This document shows positions 31,869 through 41,582 of a stretch of 64,000 bases of DNA, in pieces. The notes under the pieces are model-generated. The model worked only from the letters and a program-made list of their open reading frames with translations. It searched no databases and was not told the DNA's origin. Position 1 is the first letter of the stretch; each line of letters begins with the position of its first letter. The translations under genes and the position numbers were made by a program. This DNA comes from Streptococcus mutans (lineage in GTDB: Bacteria > Bacillota > Bacilli > Lactobacillales > Streptococcaceae), in NCBI RefSeq assembly GCF_006739205.1, contig NZ_AP019720.1:372001-436000 (forward strand), in the 5' to 3' direction.

Positions 31869-34277
31869 ATGAAAATGAAACTGGCGCATAAAAATAATAC
31901 TGGAGAAGAGCAATCATTGGAAGATCATTCCTTTAACGTAGCCAACAAGGCAAGGGAAGATGCTGAATTTATAGGGCAAGGGGATTTATTATTTTTGCTG
32001 GGCATGTTTCATGATTTGGGGAAGGCAGATGAGAAATTCCAGAACAAATTAACCAAGAATCCCACGATGCATGTAGATCATGCCTATGCTGGTGCTAAAT
32101 ATTTATATGAGAAAATCAAAATACGTCTATCCGCAAAGGGTGTTGACAAAGCAACACGTTTACAATTCAACGAAATTGTTGCTTATGTTATTGCTGCTCA
32201 TCATGGGATGTTCGATATTGTTGACCTTGAATCGGAGCAACATGCTTATAACAAGCTAAGAAATCGTATTGCTAGACCGAAGTCAGATTATCATTTCGAT
32301 AGTGATGTGACGAATTTTGCCAACTTTTTAGAAACAAAATTGGAGCATTATGGCTATCAGGATTTAGGAATGTTAATTGATAAATCCTTTGAAAATTACC
32401 AACAAGCTCTATCAAAATTAGATTGTCAGGATAGTAGTGAGGAAGTCTATTATCAATCATGTTTTGTACGGCTATATCTATCATTATTAAAGAATGCTGA
32501 CATTCTAGATACAATTAATGCTTATGGTCTGCTTATAAATCCTTTAAAACAGGAAGAAAAAATAAGACTAAATAGGTCTTATCTGGAAGCTATTGAGAAG
32601 AAGTACGGTGAGTTTGGGAGTCCAACCACAAGGCTTAATGAAATTCGCTCACAAATTGCTGAACGAGTAAAAAGTAGGGGAGAAAGTGATTCAACGGGTA
32701 TCTATCGATTAGACTTACCCACTGGTGCTGGGAAGACGAATCTTAGTATGAGGTATGCTTTTCATCAATTAGTTGACCAAGATAGATCAAGATTTTTCTA
32801 TATTACGCCTTTTTTATCTGTTTTGGAGCAAAATGCGGCAGCTATTAAAAAAGTTATTGGAGAAGATGGAGTACTAGAGCACCATTCAAATGTTGTACAG
32901 AACAAACAAGAGAACGAAGATAAGGGAGACGAAAAAGAGAGCTTATTACCAGAGTACTTGATAGAAAGTTGGGATAGTCCAGTCGTTTTGACATCAATGG
33001 TTCAATTTTTTCAAACTTTATTTAAAACTAAATCAGCAAATATTCGTCGTTTTTCTAGTTTAGCGAATAGTGTTTTGATTTTAGATGAAGTGCAATCATT
33101 GCCTATTGAGGTGACAGCTTTATTTAATTTAACCATGAATTTCTTAAATAAAGTTATGAACACGACTATTATCTTATGTACGGCTACACAGCCTGCTTAT
33201 GACTCTACTGCTATTAAACATAAACTTTCTTATGGTGGGAAATATGGTGAAGCTACTGATATGGTCGAGTTAACTCATGATGAAAAAGAAGTCTTTTCAA
33301 GAACTGAGCTTAGAAAATTTGATGAAACTAATCAAAACTCGAAACTTTCAGATTTGGTAGATTTTGTTTTGGAGAATGATGAATCAATCCTTGTTATTTT
33401 CAATACCAAAAAGACAGTTGATAGATTTTATTCCTTACTTGAGAAGTTGACAGATAGGCCAATCTATCAGCTTTCAACTAATATGTGTGCGCAGCATAGA
33501 TTGGATATTATTTCGGAAATTAAACAAGGTTTGGAAGATGGTCTACCACTTATTTGTATCAGTACACAGCTAATTGAAGCGGGTGTTGATGTCGATTTTA
33601 ATCACGTCATTCGCTCGTATGCAGGAATTGATTCGATTGTACAAGCTAGCGGACGTTGTAATCGTGAAGGAAAACGGGATAAGGGACAAGTTACCTTAAT
33701 TAATCTGACAAGTGAAGAAGAAAATATCTCACCACTCAAAGAAATAAAAGCTAAGAAAGATGCGACAGAATATATTCTACATAAGATTTCATCGCCCATA
33801 GACACTTCACTTTTAAATCGTGATTTCTTTGAGTATTATTATGCTAATAACCAAGGTTCAATGGATTATCCCTTGGAACATGATGGTGAGTCAGTTTATG
33901 ATTATTTAAGTGTTAATTTCTATCAGAAAAAAGTAGGATTTAAAGGAAAATTAAAGCAAGCCTTTAAGACTGCTGGTTTAAAAATGAATCTAATTAACAA
34001 TGAAACCATTGGTATATTAGTTCCATATAGAGATGCTGCTGAAAAATTATTAATTTTAGAAGAATTGTGTAAGTCTGATTATCCATCTGAAGAAGACTAT
34101 CGAGCAATTAAAGCTCTTTTAAAAGAATTGCAGTCTTATACGGTAAATGTTCGTGAACACAATCAAATACTTGAAGCCACAAAACCCTATCTTAATGGTC
34201 AAATTCAGATATTGTCAGATAGTTATTATGATGATAAAAAAGGTATTACTTTAGAATCGGCAAGTTTCCTAATGTAA
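31869..34277 (+). CDS. cas3: CRISPR-associated helicase-nuclease Cas3, type I-C
   Basis: Interference enzyme recruited to Cascade-bound DNA, which unwinds and cuts it. The HD nuclease domain is N-terminal: H20 (SLEDHSFNVA), HD at 48-49 (MFHDLGKADEKF) and AAHHG. The helicase part has Walker A (LPTGAGKTN, near residue 285), DEVQ (near 405), CTATQPA and the arginine-containing QASGRCNREGK (near 590). At 802 residues all motifs are intact, so it appears functional. A GAGG lies before the ATG at 31869. It is the first gene of the cas operon. Confidence 0.96.
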   Translation: MKMKLAHKNNTGEEQSLEDHSFNVANKAREDAEFIGQGDLLFLLGMFHDLGKADEKFQNKLTKNPTMHVDHAYAGAKYLYEKIKIRLSAKGVDKATRLQFNEIVAYVIAAHHGMFDIVDLESEQHAYNKLRNRIARPKSDYHFDSDVTNFANFLETKLEHYGYQDLGMLIDKSFENYQQALSKLDCQDSSEEVYYQSCFVRLYLSLLKNADILDTINAYGLLINPLKQEEKIRLNRSYLEAIEKKYGEFGSPTTRLNEIRSQIAERVKSRGESDSTGIYRLDLPTGAGKTNLSMRYAFHQLVDQDRSRFFYITPFLSVLEQNAAAIKKVIGEDGVLEHHSNVVQNKQENEDKGDEKESLLPEYLIESWDSPVVLTSMVQFFQTLFKTKSANIRRFSSLANSVLILDEVQSLPIEVTALFNLTMNFLNKVMNTTIILCTATQPAYDSTAIKHKLSYGGKYGEATDMVELTHDEKEVFSRTELRKFDETNQNSKLSDLVDFVLENDESILVIFNTKKTVDRFYSLLEKLTDRPIYQLSTNMCAQHRLDIISEIKQGLEDGLPLICISTQLIEAGVDVDFNHVIRSYAGIDSIVQASGRCNREGKRDKGQVTLINLTSEEENISPLKEIKAKKDATEYILHKISSPIDTSLLNRDFFEYYYANNQGSMDYPLEHDGESVYDYLSVNFYQKKVGFKGKLKQAFKTAGLKMNLINNETIGILVPYRDAAEKLLILEELCKSDYPSEEDYRAIKALLKELQSYTVNVREHNQILEATKPYLNGQIQILSDSYYDDKKGITLESASFLM

Positions 34278-34377
34278 ACTTAAATGAAAACAGGCTAACG
34301 AAAGTTAGTAGAGGACTTCGTTGACCAGTAATCAACATGAATAAACACTAAAAATTTCAATAAAGGAGGTTTTGAAT

Positions 34378-35121
34378 TTGTATAGATCAAGAAATTTCTA
34401 TGCTAGGATACGAGGAGACAGGGCACTCTTTACAAATCCTGCAACCAAAGGGGGGAGCGAAAGAAGTTCGTATTCTGTTCCTACGCGGCAAGCTTTGCAG
34501 GGAATCATAGATGGGATTTATCATAAGCCGACATTTACAAATGTTATTACTGAAGTTAAGGTCGTCAATCAAATCCAGACAGAGCTGCATGGCGTTCGTG
34601 CTTTGTTACATGACTACAGTGCAGACTTGAGCTATGTTTCATATTTGAGTGATGTGGAGTATCTAGTTAAATTCCACTTCATTTGGAATGAAAATCGTGA
34701 AGACTTGATACAGGATAGACTACCTAAGAAACATGAAGCTATTATGGAACGTTCTATTCGAAAAGGTGGCCGGCGGGATATTTTTCTTGGTACGAGAGAG
34801 TGCTTTGGCTTGGTTGATGAAATCAGTCAGGAAGAGTATGAAACCATCCCTTCTTATTACAACGGCGTCACTATTGATTTAGGTATCATGTTTCATTCTT
34901 TCGCCTATCCAACAAGTAAGGATACGCCATTGAAATCTTATTTCACCAAAACAGTGATGGAGAATGGGGCGATTAAATTTAAACCCCAATCTGAGTGTGA
35001 AATCGTAAATACTTTGTCCAGTTATGCATTCAAGTCACTTGGTCAGCTTAAATCAGTTGATGATGAATATGTTGATGATGAATATGAAGAATATGAAGCT
35101 ATGGAGAAAGGGGAAGGCTAA
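34378..35121 (+). CDS. cas5c: Cas5, type I-C (pre-crRNA processing nuclease)
   Basis: A RAMP-superfamily protein of 247 residues. In type I-C systems Cas5 replaces Cas6: it cuts the repeat RNA and stays on the 5' handle of the crRNA. I chose the TTG at 34378, seven bases after AAGGAGGT; it gives the family start YRSRNFYARIRGDRALFTNP. A TTG at 34372 would be too near. RGGRRDIFLGTRECFG resembles the conserved core. It lies 100 bp after cas3 and overlaps cas8c by one base (TAATG). Confidence 0.94.
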   Translation: MYRSRNFYARIRGDRALFTNPATKGGSERSSYSVPTRQALQGIIDGIYHKPTFTNVITEVKVVNQIQTELHGVRALLHDYSADLSYVSYLSDVEYLVKFHFIWNENREDLIQDRLPKKHEAIMERSIRKGGRRDIFLGTRECFGLVDEISQEEYETIPSYYNGVTIDLGIMFHSFAYPTSKDTPLKSYFTKTVMENGAIKFKPQSECEIVNTLSSYAFKSLGQLKSVDDEYVDDEYEEYEAMEKGEG

Positions 35122-37052
35122 TGGATTTATTTACTTCTCTCTTAAAAGCCTATGAAAAAGCAGAAGAAATTGGCCTGGTTGATCAACAAACGGGGGACAA
35201 TCCTGTTTTGCTACCGATTTACCATGATAATAAGGTAATAAAAAATAATGATATCTATATCGAAATATTATTAGATAATGAAGGTGCTTTTTATAAGGCA
35301 AGAAAGTTTGAAATAGGTGAAAATGTGATTTTTCCTGTAACCTATGAATCTAGTAATAGAACGAGCACTAAGATAGCACCACATCCAATCGTAGATAGTT
35401 GGTACTATGTCATGTATTCGGAATTAAGAAAAGAGAAGCATCAAAGGTATCTACAAAATTTAGATAACTGGATTATCCAAACTGAAAATAATAAAGTAGA
35501 AAATTTTTTAAAAATAATTAAAAAATTTGTTGAGAATCCAGAATCAGTTGAATTAGTTTTAAATAGTGCATTTGGTTCAGATTGCCAAATACAAGAAGAG
35601 TTTGTTGATAATAACGGAAAAATTCAAGAAGGTTCACTTATTTTTGGAGAAAAAAAACAAAAAATAGCTTTAAAAGATATTAAATTATCATTTAAAATTT
35701 TAGAGTTTGATGGTTTGAGAGACGTTTCAGTTTCAAATTTTAATGAAATGCATCATGATTTTATTAACTATATTAATAATAATTCAACTGAAATTGGCAT
35801 TGGAATATGTAATATTAGCGGAAAAGAAGACAGGATTATTAAAAATCATCGTAAACCGAAAGGTGTATTTTCAAATGGAAAACTGATTTCCCAAAATAAT
35901 AAAATAGCATACCTTGGTGATAGATTTCCAAATGAAAATGCTTCATCAGACATAATTAAAATTGGCTATGAAACCTCAGAAAAAATACATTTGATGATTA
36001 AGTATCTGTTGGAGAACAATAATAGTCATACTTGGTTAGGTACCTCTCAATATTTGATCAATTGGTTTAGTGATGATTTGTCAAATGATAGTCAGTTAGA
36101 TATTGTCAAACCAGAGTTTGATGATTTATTTGAAGATGATGAAGAAGAAAAACAAGTTTTTATTAAACCGAATGAAGAGAATAAAAAAATTGGTTCATCT
36201 TTTGTTAGAGGTCAGAAATTATTCAGCAATAATGCTACTTATAATATTGCTATCCTGAATGAAAATAAAGGTCGTATTGCTTTAAAGTATTTTCGCCAGC
36301 TCCAAGTTTCTCAGCTGCTAAAAAATCTGGAATCATGGCAGGAGAACTACTCTTGGGAAGCAAAAACGAAAGCAGGAAACTATGAATTGAAGAAAACACC
36401 TACCTTCAATGAAATCATTAACGCTGCTTACGGTGTTGACAGAGAACGGTATTTGGAATTGGATAATGATAGTTTCCGAAGTGACCAATATCAGCAATTG
36501 GTAACAGCTTTGATTGATGGGAAGCCACTACCAAATACAATTGTTAAAAAATTAGAAGATAACATTAGACAAAGACAAAAGTATTCTAAGCACTGGTATC
36601 AAGTACAACAAGTTAGTTTAGCGGTTTTACAAAAACAATATGGAAGGGAGTTCACACCAATGTTAGATCATCAAGAAACAGATCGTTCTTATCTATTTGG
36701 ACGCTTACTTGCAATTTATGAGCTGTTCGAGGCGCAGCGCTATGCTCTAGATGGCAGTAGCCAAGAACGCGTCACAAATGCTGAACGTTATTGGAATGCT
36801 TATACAGGTCAACCAGCCAAGATGATGACTCATTTAGAAAATAAAATTAAGCCTTATGAGGAAGTTTTGAAGTTGAATAAGCCTGGTATTTGGCATAAAT
36901 TGGAGAAAGAAAGAAAAGAAATTATTCAATTAATGACACCGATGTATGCTCATAAAAATTTTACACAATCATTAGATTATAAATTCATTTTTGGCTACTA
37001 TGCTGAAAAACAATTTTATTATACTAAACAAGCTAAAGAAAACGAGGAATAA
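35121..37052 (+). CDS. cas8c: Cas8c (Csd1), large subunit of the type I-C effector
   Basis: This 643-residue protein begins MDLFTSLLKAYEKAEEIGLVD and contains IAPHPIVDSWYYVM, both typical of Csd1. The C-terminal third (FNEIINAAYGVDRERY ... DRSYLFGRLLAIYE) is also conserved. Cas8c recognises the PAM and contacts the target in Cascade; an internal start near the C-terminus encodes a small Cas11 subunit in studied I-C systems, so that may apply here too. The first half is noticeably more AT-rich than the second. It appears full length. Confidence 0.94.
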   Translation: MDLFTSLLKAYEKAEEIGLVDQQTGDNPVLLPIYHDNKVIKNNDIYIEILLDNEGAFYKARKFEIGENVIFPVTYESSNRTSTKIAPHPIVDSWYYVMYSELRKEKHQRYLQNLDNWIIQTENNKVENFLKIIKKFVENPESVELVLNSAFGSDCQIQEEFVDNNGKIQEGSLIFGEKKQKIALKDIKLSFKILEFDGLRDVSVSNFNEMHHDFINYINNNSTEIGIGICNISGKEDRIIKNHRKPKGVFSNGKLISQNNKIAYLGDRFPNENASSDIIKIGYETSEKIHLMIKYLLENNNSHTWLGTSQYLINWFSDDLSNDSQLDIVKPEFDDLFEDDEEEKQVFIKPNEENKKIGSSFVRGQKLFSNNATYNIAILNENKGRIALKYFRQLQVSQLLKNLESWQENYSWEAKTKAGNYELKKTPTFNEIINAAYGVDRERYLELDNDSFRSDQYQQLVTALIDGKPLPNTIVKKLEDNIRQRQKYSKHWYQVQQVSLAVLQKQYGREFTPMLDHQETDRSYLFGRLLAIYELFEAQRYALDGSSQERVTNAERYWNAYTGQPAKMMTHLENKIKPYEEVLKLNKPGIWHKLEKERKEIIQLMTPMYAHKNFTQSLDYKFIFGYYAEKQFYYTKQAKENEE

Positions 37053-37055
37053 GAT

Positions 37056-37931
37056 ATGTTGGAACAAAAAATTGATTTTATGGTAACAGTTGAAGTGAGA
37101 GAAGCGAATGCAAACGGAGACCCCTTATCAGGCAATATGCCCAGAACAGACGCTAAGGACTATGGCTTGATGAGTGACGTTTCCATTAAGCGTAAAATCA
37201 GAAATCGAATGCAGGATATGGGACAGCCTATTTTTGTACAAGCTAGGGATCGGGTCGATGATTGTATTTATTCCTTGAAACAACGTTTAGAGAATAAAGA
37301 GTTCTTTGATACTGTTAAAGAGGGGAGTAAGAAGAAAAAGTCAGTTGAGAATTTTGTAAAACAAATAAATGCAGAGTGGTTAGATGTTCGTAGCTTTGGT
37401 CAGGTGTTTGCTTTTGACGGTTATTCTGCTGCTAATGTTCGGGGTCCTGTATCTATTTCTTGGGCGAAAAGCTTAGAAAAGGTTGTAACTCAAAGTATGC
37501 AAATTACCAAAAGTACAAATAGTGAATTGAATAGTAAAACTGAGTTAGAATCTAGTACTATGGGAACAAAACATTTTGTGGATTACGGTGTTTATGTCAT
37601 CAAAGGTTCGATTAATCCAAATTTTGCTGAAAAAACAGGATTTTCTGATGCTGATGCAGAAATTATCAAAGAAGTGCTAGTCAGTCTCTTTGAAAATGAT
37701 GCCTCTTCTGCCCGTCCGGAAGGGTCAATGCGTGTTCGTGAGGTCTTCTGGTTTACTCACTCCAACAAGCTAGGCAATGTTTCTAGTGCGCGTGTCTTTG
37801 ATTTATTAGAATTTGATAAGGAGAAGCAGGATAAAGACAGCTACGAAGACTATGCTATCCATCTTAATCAAGAAGAACTGGCAGAATATGAAGCAAAAGG
37901 TTTACAGGTTGAAATTATAGAAGGGCTGTAA
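37056..37931 (+). CDS. cas7c: Cas7 (Csd2), crRNA-backbone subunit, type I-C
   Basis: This 291-residue RAMP protein polymerises along the crRNA. The Csd2 start is clear: FMVTVEVREANANGDPLSGN, followed by PRTDAKDYGLMSDVSIKRKI. RSFGQVFAF and GPVSISWAKSLEKV are further family segments. It lies three bases behind cas8c with an AACGAGGAA ribosome binding site and one base before cas4. No lesion is visible. Confidence 0.95.
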   Translation: MLEQKIDFMVTVEVREANANGDPLSGNMPRTDAKDYGLMSDVSIKRKIRNRMQDMGQPIFVQARDRVDDCIYSLKQRLENKEFFDTVKEGSKKKKSVENFVKQINAEWLDVRSFGQVFAFDGYSAANVRGPVSISWAKSLEKVVTQSMQITKSTNSELNSKTELESSTMGTKHFVDYGVYVIKGSINPNFAEKTGFSDADAEIIKEVLVSLFENDASSARPEGSMRVREVFWFTHSNKLGNVSSARVFDLLEFDKEKQDKDSYEDYAIHLNQEELAEYEAKGLQVEIIEGL

Positions 37932-37932
37932 T

Positions 37933-38604
37933 ATGGCTTATGCAGAAGATGATTATTTGATGTTATCAGGTATCCAGCATTTTCAATTTTGTAAAAGACA
38001 GTGGGGGCTAATTCACATCGAGCAGCAATGGGCTGAAAATGAAGCTACAGCTCATGGCCAGATTTTGCACCAAAAGGCGGATAATCCTTATATTAGGGAA
38101 AAGCGAAAGGATATTATCACTTCGCGGGCCATGCATGTTTCCTCAAAAACACTTGGTCTTTATGGAATTCTCGATGTTGTGGAATTTCATAAAGATAAAA
38201 ATGGTGTTACTTTGAAAGGCAAAAGAGGAAAGTGGCTGCCCCGTATTGTTGAGTATAAGCGGGGAAAACCCAAAAGAGATACTCGCGATATTGTTCAGCT
38301 GGTAGCACAGACCATTTGTCTTGAGGAAACGTTTGGGTGTCCTATTGAGACTGGCTGTCTTTATTACCATAGCGTGAATCAAAAAAAGGTCATTGAAATT
38401 ACGGAGGCATTGCGTCAAGAAGTTTTTGATTTAGCCGGACAAATGCATTATTATTATGATAATAAAATCATAGACAAGGCTGAATATTTTAAAAATTGTC
38501 CGTTATGCTCTTTAGTAGATATTTGTAAACCGCGTCTAAGTAAGAAATCTCGCAATGTAGCTAATTACATCAAGCGGCATGTGATGAGTGAGGAGAGTTT
38601 ATGA
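37933..38604 (+). CDS. cas4: Cas4, type I-C adaptation nuclease
   Basis: RecB-like exonuclease that trims new spacers so that PAM side and orientation are right. C20 (FCKRQW) and the C-terminal cluster CPLCSLVDIC supply the four cysteines for an Fe-S centre. The nuclease motifs are seen as GILDVVEF (Asp) and RIVEYKRGKP (Glu-x-Lys), followed by QLVAQTICLEE. The length is 223 residues. Its stop overlaps the cas1 ATG by four bases, typical for the adaptation module. Confidence 0.94.
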   Translation: MAYAEDDYLMLSGIQHFQFCKRQWGLIHIEQQWAENEATAHGQILHQKADNPYIREKRKDIITSRAMHVSSKTLGLYGILDVVEFHKDKNGVTLKGKRGKWLPRIVEYKRGKPKRDTRDIVQLVAQTICLEETFGCPIETGCLYYHSVNQKKVIEITEALRQEVFDLAGQMHYYYDNKIIDKAEYFKNCPLCSLVDICKPRLSKKSRNVANYIKRHVMSEESL

Positions 38605-39624
38605 AAAAATTGTTAAATACGTTATATCTCACACAAGATAATTTTTATTTAACGCGTGAGCGAGATAATATTGTTATCAAGCAAGAGGGAGCTGTTGTTC
38701 ATCGTTTCCCCTATCGGATCATTTATGGCATCGTTTGTTTTTCATACCTAGGTGCCTCACCATCTTTGATTGAACTTTGTGCCAAAAATCAAATTAACCT
38801 TTCCTTTCATACGCCTCAGGGACGATTTTGTGGCCGTTTCGTTGGGCCGGCAAATGGCAATCCTTTTACGACGTCAGCAGTATAGGCTAGCTGATAATGA
38901 CCTTTCTCTGGCGTATGCCAAACGGTTTATTCTGGCAAAGATTTCAAATGCCAGAAAGTATCTATTACGGTTTCGGCGTGACCATCGAGCCAAAATAAAT
39001 CAACAACTTTTTGAGGAAGTCAATACTGAGTTGACTTTTGCTCTGGAAATGGTGGCTACTGCAAGAGATAAGGATACTTTACTTGGTATTGAAGGTCAAG
39101 CTGCTAACCACTATTTCCGTGCTTTTAATGATTTAGTCTTGACAGATAAGCAGACATTTCAATTTAAGGGACGGACACGACGGCCGCCGCAAGATTGTGT
39201 TAATGCACTTTTATCCTTTGGTTACAGTATGTTGACTTATGAGTGTCAGTCTGCCTTAGAGGCGGTTGGATTAGACAGTTATGTCGGATTTTACCATACA
39301 GATAGACCTGGTCGTGCCAGCTTAGCTTTGGATTTAGTGGAAGAATTTCGTTCTTATATTGTTGATAGATTTGTTTTTTCGTTGATAAATAAAGGACAAT
39401 TAAGCAAAAAGCACTTTGACATTAAGGAAAATGGCAGTGTTATTTTGACTGAAAAAGGACGTGCTATTTTTATTGAAGCGTGGCAAAAGCGCAAGCATAC
39501 GGAGGTTGAACACCCTTTCACCAAGGAAAAAGTCAAGTTAATGTTGTTACCTTATGTACAAGCTCAGCTACTATCTAAAGCTATTCGTGGAGAATTAGAA
39601 TCTTATCCACCATTCTTAATCTAG
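38601..39624 (+). pseudogene. cas1: Cas1 integrase, disrupted by a frameshift
   Basis: From ATG 38601 the frame gives MKKLLNTLYLTQDNFYLTRE to GRFCGRFVGPANGN, then PFTTSAV and a stop at 38883-38885. Cas1 sequence continues one frame over from about 38868 (LLRRQQYRLADNDLSLAYAK) to 39624. The break is at GGCAATCCTTTTACG: one extra base or two missing. The catalytic residues (E in LGIEGQAANHYF, H in FYHTDRPGRA and D in LALDLVEEF) all lie in the second part, which alone lacks the N-terminal dimerisation domain. Integration of new spacers is therefore probably lost. A sequencing error or strain-specific lesion is possible. Confidence 0.9.
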
Positions 39625-39634
39625 GAGCAAATTT

Positions 39635-39928
39635 ATGATGGTTTTAGTGACTTATGATGTCAATACGGAGACTGTAGCAGGAAGGAAACGACTACGACAT
39701 GTCGCAAAACTCTGTGTTGATTATGGTCAGCGTGTGCAACATTCGGTTTTTGAGTGTTCAGTGACACCAGCCGAATTTGTAGAGATTAAAAATGAACTCT
39801 CAACAATCATTGACCAAGAATCAGACAGCATCCGATTTTATTTACTTGGCAAAAATTGGCAAAATCGGGTAGAAACGATGGGCCGAGATGACAGTTATGA
39901 CCCCGATGTGGGGATACTGCTTTTATAA
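39635..39928 (+). CDS. cas2: Cas2, type I-C
   Basis: This 97-residue ferredoxin-fold protein starts MMVLVTYDVNTETVAGRKRL with the conserved aspartate, and ends YDPDVGILLL. Cas2 bridges two Cas1 dimers in the spacer integration complex. A TAGGAG ribosome binding site overlaps the cas1 stop. The ATG at 39638 is an equally possible start. It is intact, but its partner Cas1 is broken. It is the last gene of the operon, 147 bp before the first repeat. Confidence 0.95.
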   Translation: MMVLVTYDVNTETVAGRKRLRHVAKLCVDYGQRVQHSVFECSVTPAEFVEIKNELSTIIDQESDSIRFYLLGKNWQNRVETMGRDDSYDPDVGILLL

Positions 39929-40075
39929 AAATTTGTGTGCGAATCTGGGTTGCACATCAAAACCAGAGACATTCGCGCACAAAACCAGAACTATAGTGAT
40001 AAAAATTCAGTTTTTATTGAGCCAATTGGTTTAATAAATTCTCGATTTTAGTCACAAACGGTGCAACTACGCGCC
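39929..40075 (+). promoter_or_regulatory. CRISPR leader
   Basis: The region between cas2 and the first repeat contains a strong inverted repeat (39932-39983) and an A/T-rich part with TATAGTG and TTTAATAAATT near the array, consistent with an array promoter. Orientation (leader on the cas side, degenerate repeat at the far end) supports transcription on the plus strand. Confidence 0.7.
39932..39983. repeat. Large hairpin in the CRISPR leader
   Basis: TTTGTGTGCGAAT (39932-39944) pairs with ATTCGCGCACAAA (39971-39983) with a single mispair, and CTGG (39945-39948) pairs with CCAG (39963-39966). It has no T run to make it a classic terminator. Confidence 0.7.
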
Positions 40076-40560
40076 GTCGCACCCTTCACGGGTGCGTGGA
40101 TTGAAATTGCATTTGTTAGTTGATTATCTCGACCTGTCCCAGTCGCACCCTTCACGGGTGCGTGGATTGAAATAATTTGAAATGTCTATCCAATCAGAAG
40201 ATTTATCAGTCGCACCCTTCACGGGTGCGTGGATTGAAATTACAGTGCGACTGACTGCAGTAATAAACACTAAGTCGCACCCTTCACGGGTGCGTGGATT
40301 GAAATAGAGCTCGAAAAGAGCATAACTAACCCAACAACAAGTCGCACCCTTCACGGGTGCGTGGATTGAAATACTGAAAAAGAATTACCAAGCAGTAATC
40401 ATTGAGTCGCACCCTTCACGGGTGCGTGGATTGAAATAAGATGGCTGGAATATGAAGGAGAGGTAGAAAGGTCGCACCCTTCACGGGTGCGTGGATTGAA
40501 ATTTCAAAAAATCCTGAAATAAACACTTCTGGTTTTTGTCGCACCCTTTAAAGGTTGGGT
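40076..40560 (+). CRISPR. Type I-C CRISPR array, seven full repeats and one degenerate
   Basis: The 32-bp repeat begins GTCGCACCCTTCACGGG and ends TGGATTGAAAT; it forms the usual I-C hairpin CGCACCC/GGGTGCG. Full copies start at 40076, 40142, 40209, 40274, 40341, 40406 and 40471, all identical. Spacers are 33-35 bp. A degenerate eighth copy at 40538 (GTCGCACCCTTTAAAGG, then divergent) closes the leader-distal end. Spacer origins cannot be told from this window. Confidence 0.97.
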
Positions 40561-40650
40561 TTGTTTTTTAGTATAATAAAAGATAATAAAGGTGGAGAAT
40601 TTTTTATAAAAATGTCTGGCACTGATTTTAACAAAGGAAAGAGTTCGTCC

Positions 40651-41457
40651 ATGAAAGCAACATACAACATTGATAATCCCAATTTACCTTATCAGACCAA
40701 CCTTGAACTTTGGCAGACAAGTTTTGGTCTTTCAGCAGGTGGATGGCTTAACGCCATCAGCTTATATGGAAGAATTGGCTGAGAAGCAGGCGCATGGAGA
40801 TTATTCTTATGAATAGGTCTATGAGGGAATCATTGATTATCACAAATCAACGGATGACAGCACGGCTGAGGCTGATTTGGTTTCCTTGCGTATTGCATAG
40901 CATCGGGTTTAGCTTTAGTCCAGCTATCTTGCTGACAATTTGGTGTGAACTGTTTCAGAATATTTTTGGTTGTTCCATTCTCATTGGTTAGTTTCGTCAA
41001 ACAAATATTTCTAAAAAAGAAGACGTACTGAATGGTGAAAGTGTTGTCTATGCTGATTTTTAGATAATTCAAACAACATTTGATTATGATTTTCAACAGA
41101 AGAAAGTTTTTCCAATACTTTGGGCTTTCAAAAGAAGCCATGGTTGAGCACATTCAACCCTTTATTTTAGACATTTGGCAGATTCATCTTTTCTGAAAGG
41201 GGAATACTAGAACGACGACAGTTTTTCTAATCAAGTATTTACGCGAATTTGATTTTAAAGTTGATAATACGCCCTTTCAAAAGCATGCTGAATTTTTCCG
41301 AGATGCCTTAGTTTTGGATAATGCCAAAATTTTGCAAAAACGTCTCGAGTTTTTGACTGTATTTTTTGAAAATCTCCTGCTTAGTGGAGAGAATGTCCTG
41401 TCTAGCGAGGAAATAGACCGAAACTTAGGCTTGGATAAAAATAGTAAAGTCAATTAA
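40651..41457 (+). pseudogene. Decayed Fic-family gene with antitoxin-like N-terminus
   Basis: Pieces in changing frames line up in the order of a Fic (AMP-transferase) protein. They are MKATYNIDNPNLPYQTNLEL; QQVDGLTPSAYMEELAEKQA; VYEGIIDYHKSTDDSTAEAD; ELFQNIFG; RQTNISKKEDVLNGESVVYA; IWQIHLF; GNTRTTTVFLIKYLREFDFK; and HAEFFRDALVLDNAKILQKR. The stop is at 41455-41457. The active-site motif HxFxxGNxR is recognisable as IHLF ... GNTRTTT but is broken by a frameshift. At least three frameshifts and five stops are present. The first 60 residues may be an inhibitory antitoxin module. Confidence 0.8.
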
Positions 41458-41582
41458 CATCTGAGGACAGGAAGGTTTCTGACGTACCCTAAGTTTGAGG
41501 TAACTGAGATGACGTAGTTACTGACCGTCAAGATGTTATTACGAGAAACCATCACCTTTGTGGCGATTTTTTAGGGAATCTT

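Noticed and set aside
35121..37052. Suspected fusion or insertion in cas8c because its first half is more AT-rich
   Set aside because: The length and both ends are normal for Csd1 and no frame break exists; composition alone is not enough.
38868..38885. Programmed ribosomal frameshifting as the reason for the split cas1
   Set aside because: The site has no recognised slippery sequence with stimulator; a simple indel is more likely, though not excluded.
40124..40354. Minus-strand frame with repeated FNPRTREGCD units
   Set aside because: It is the reverse translation of the CRISPR repeats.
40555..40782. 75-codon plus-strand frame after the array
   Set aside because: Its second half is the first piece of the broken Fic gene, and its end is a frameshift product; not a separate gene.
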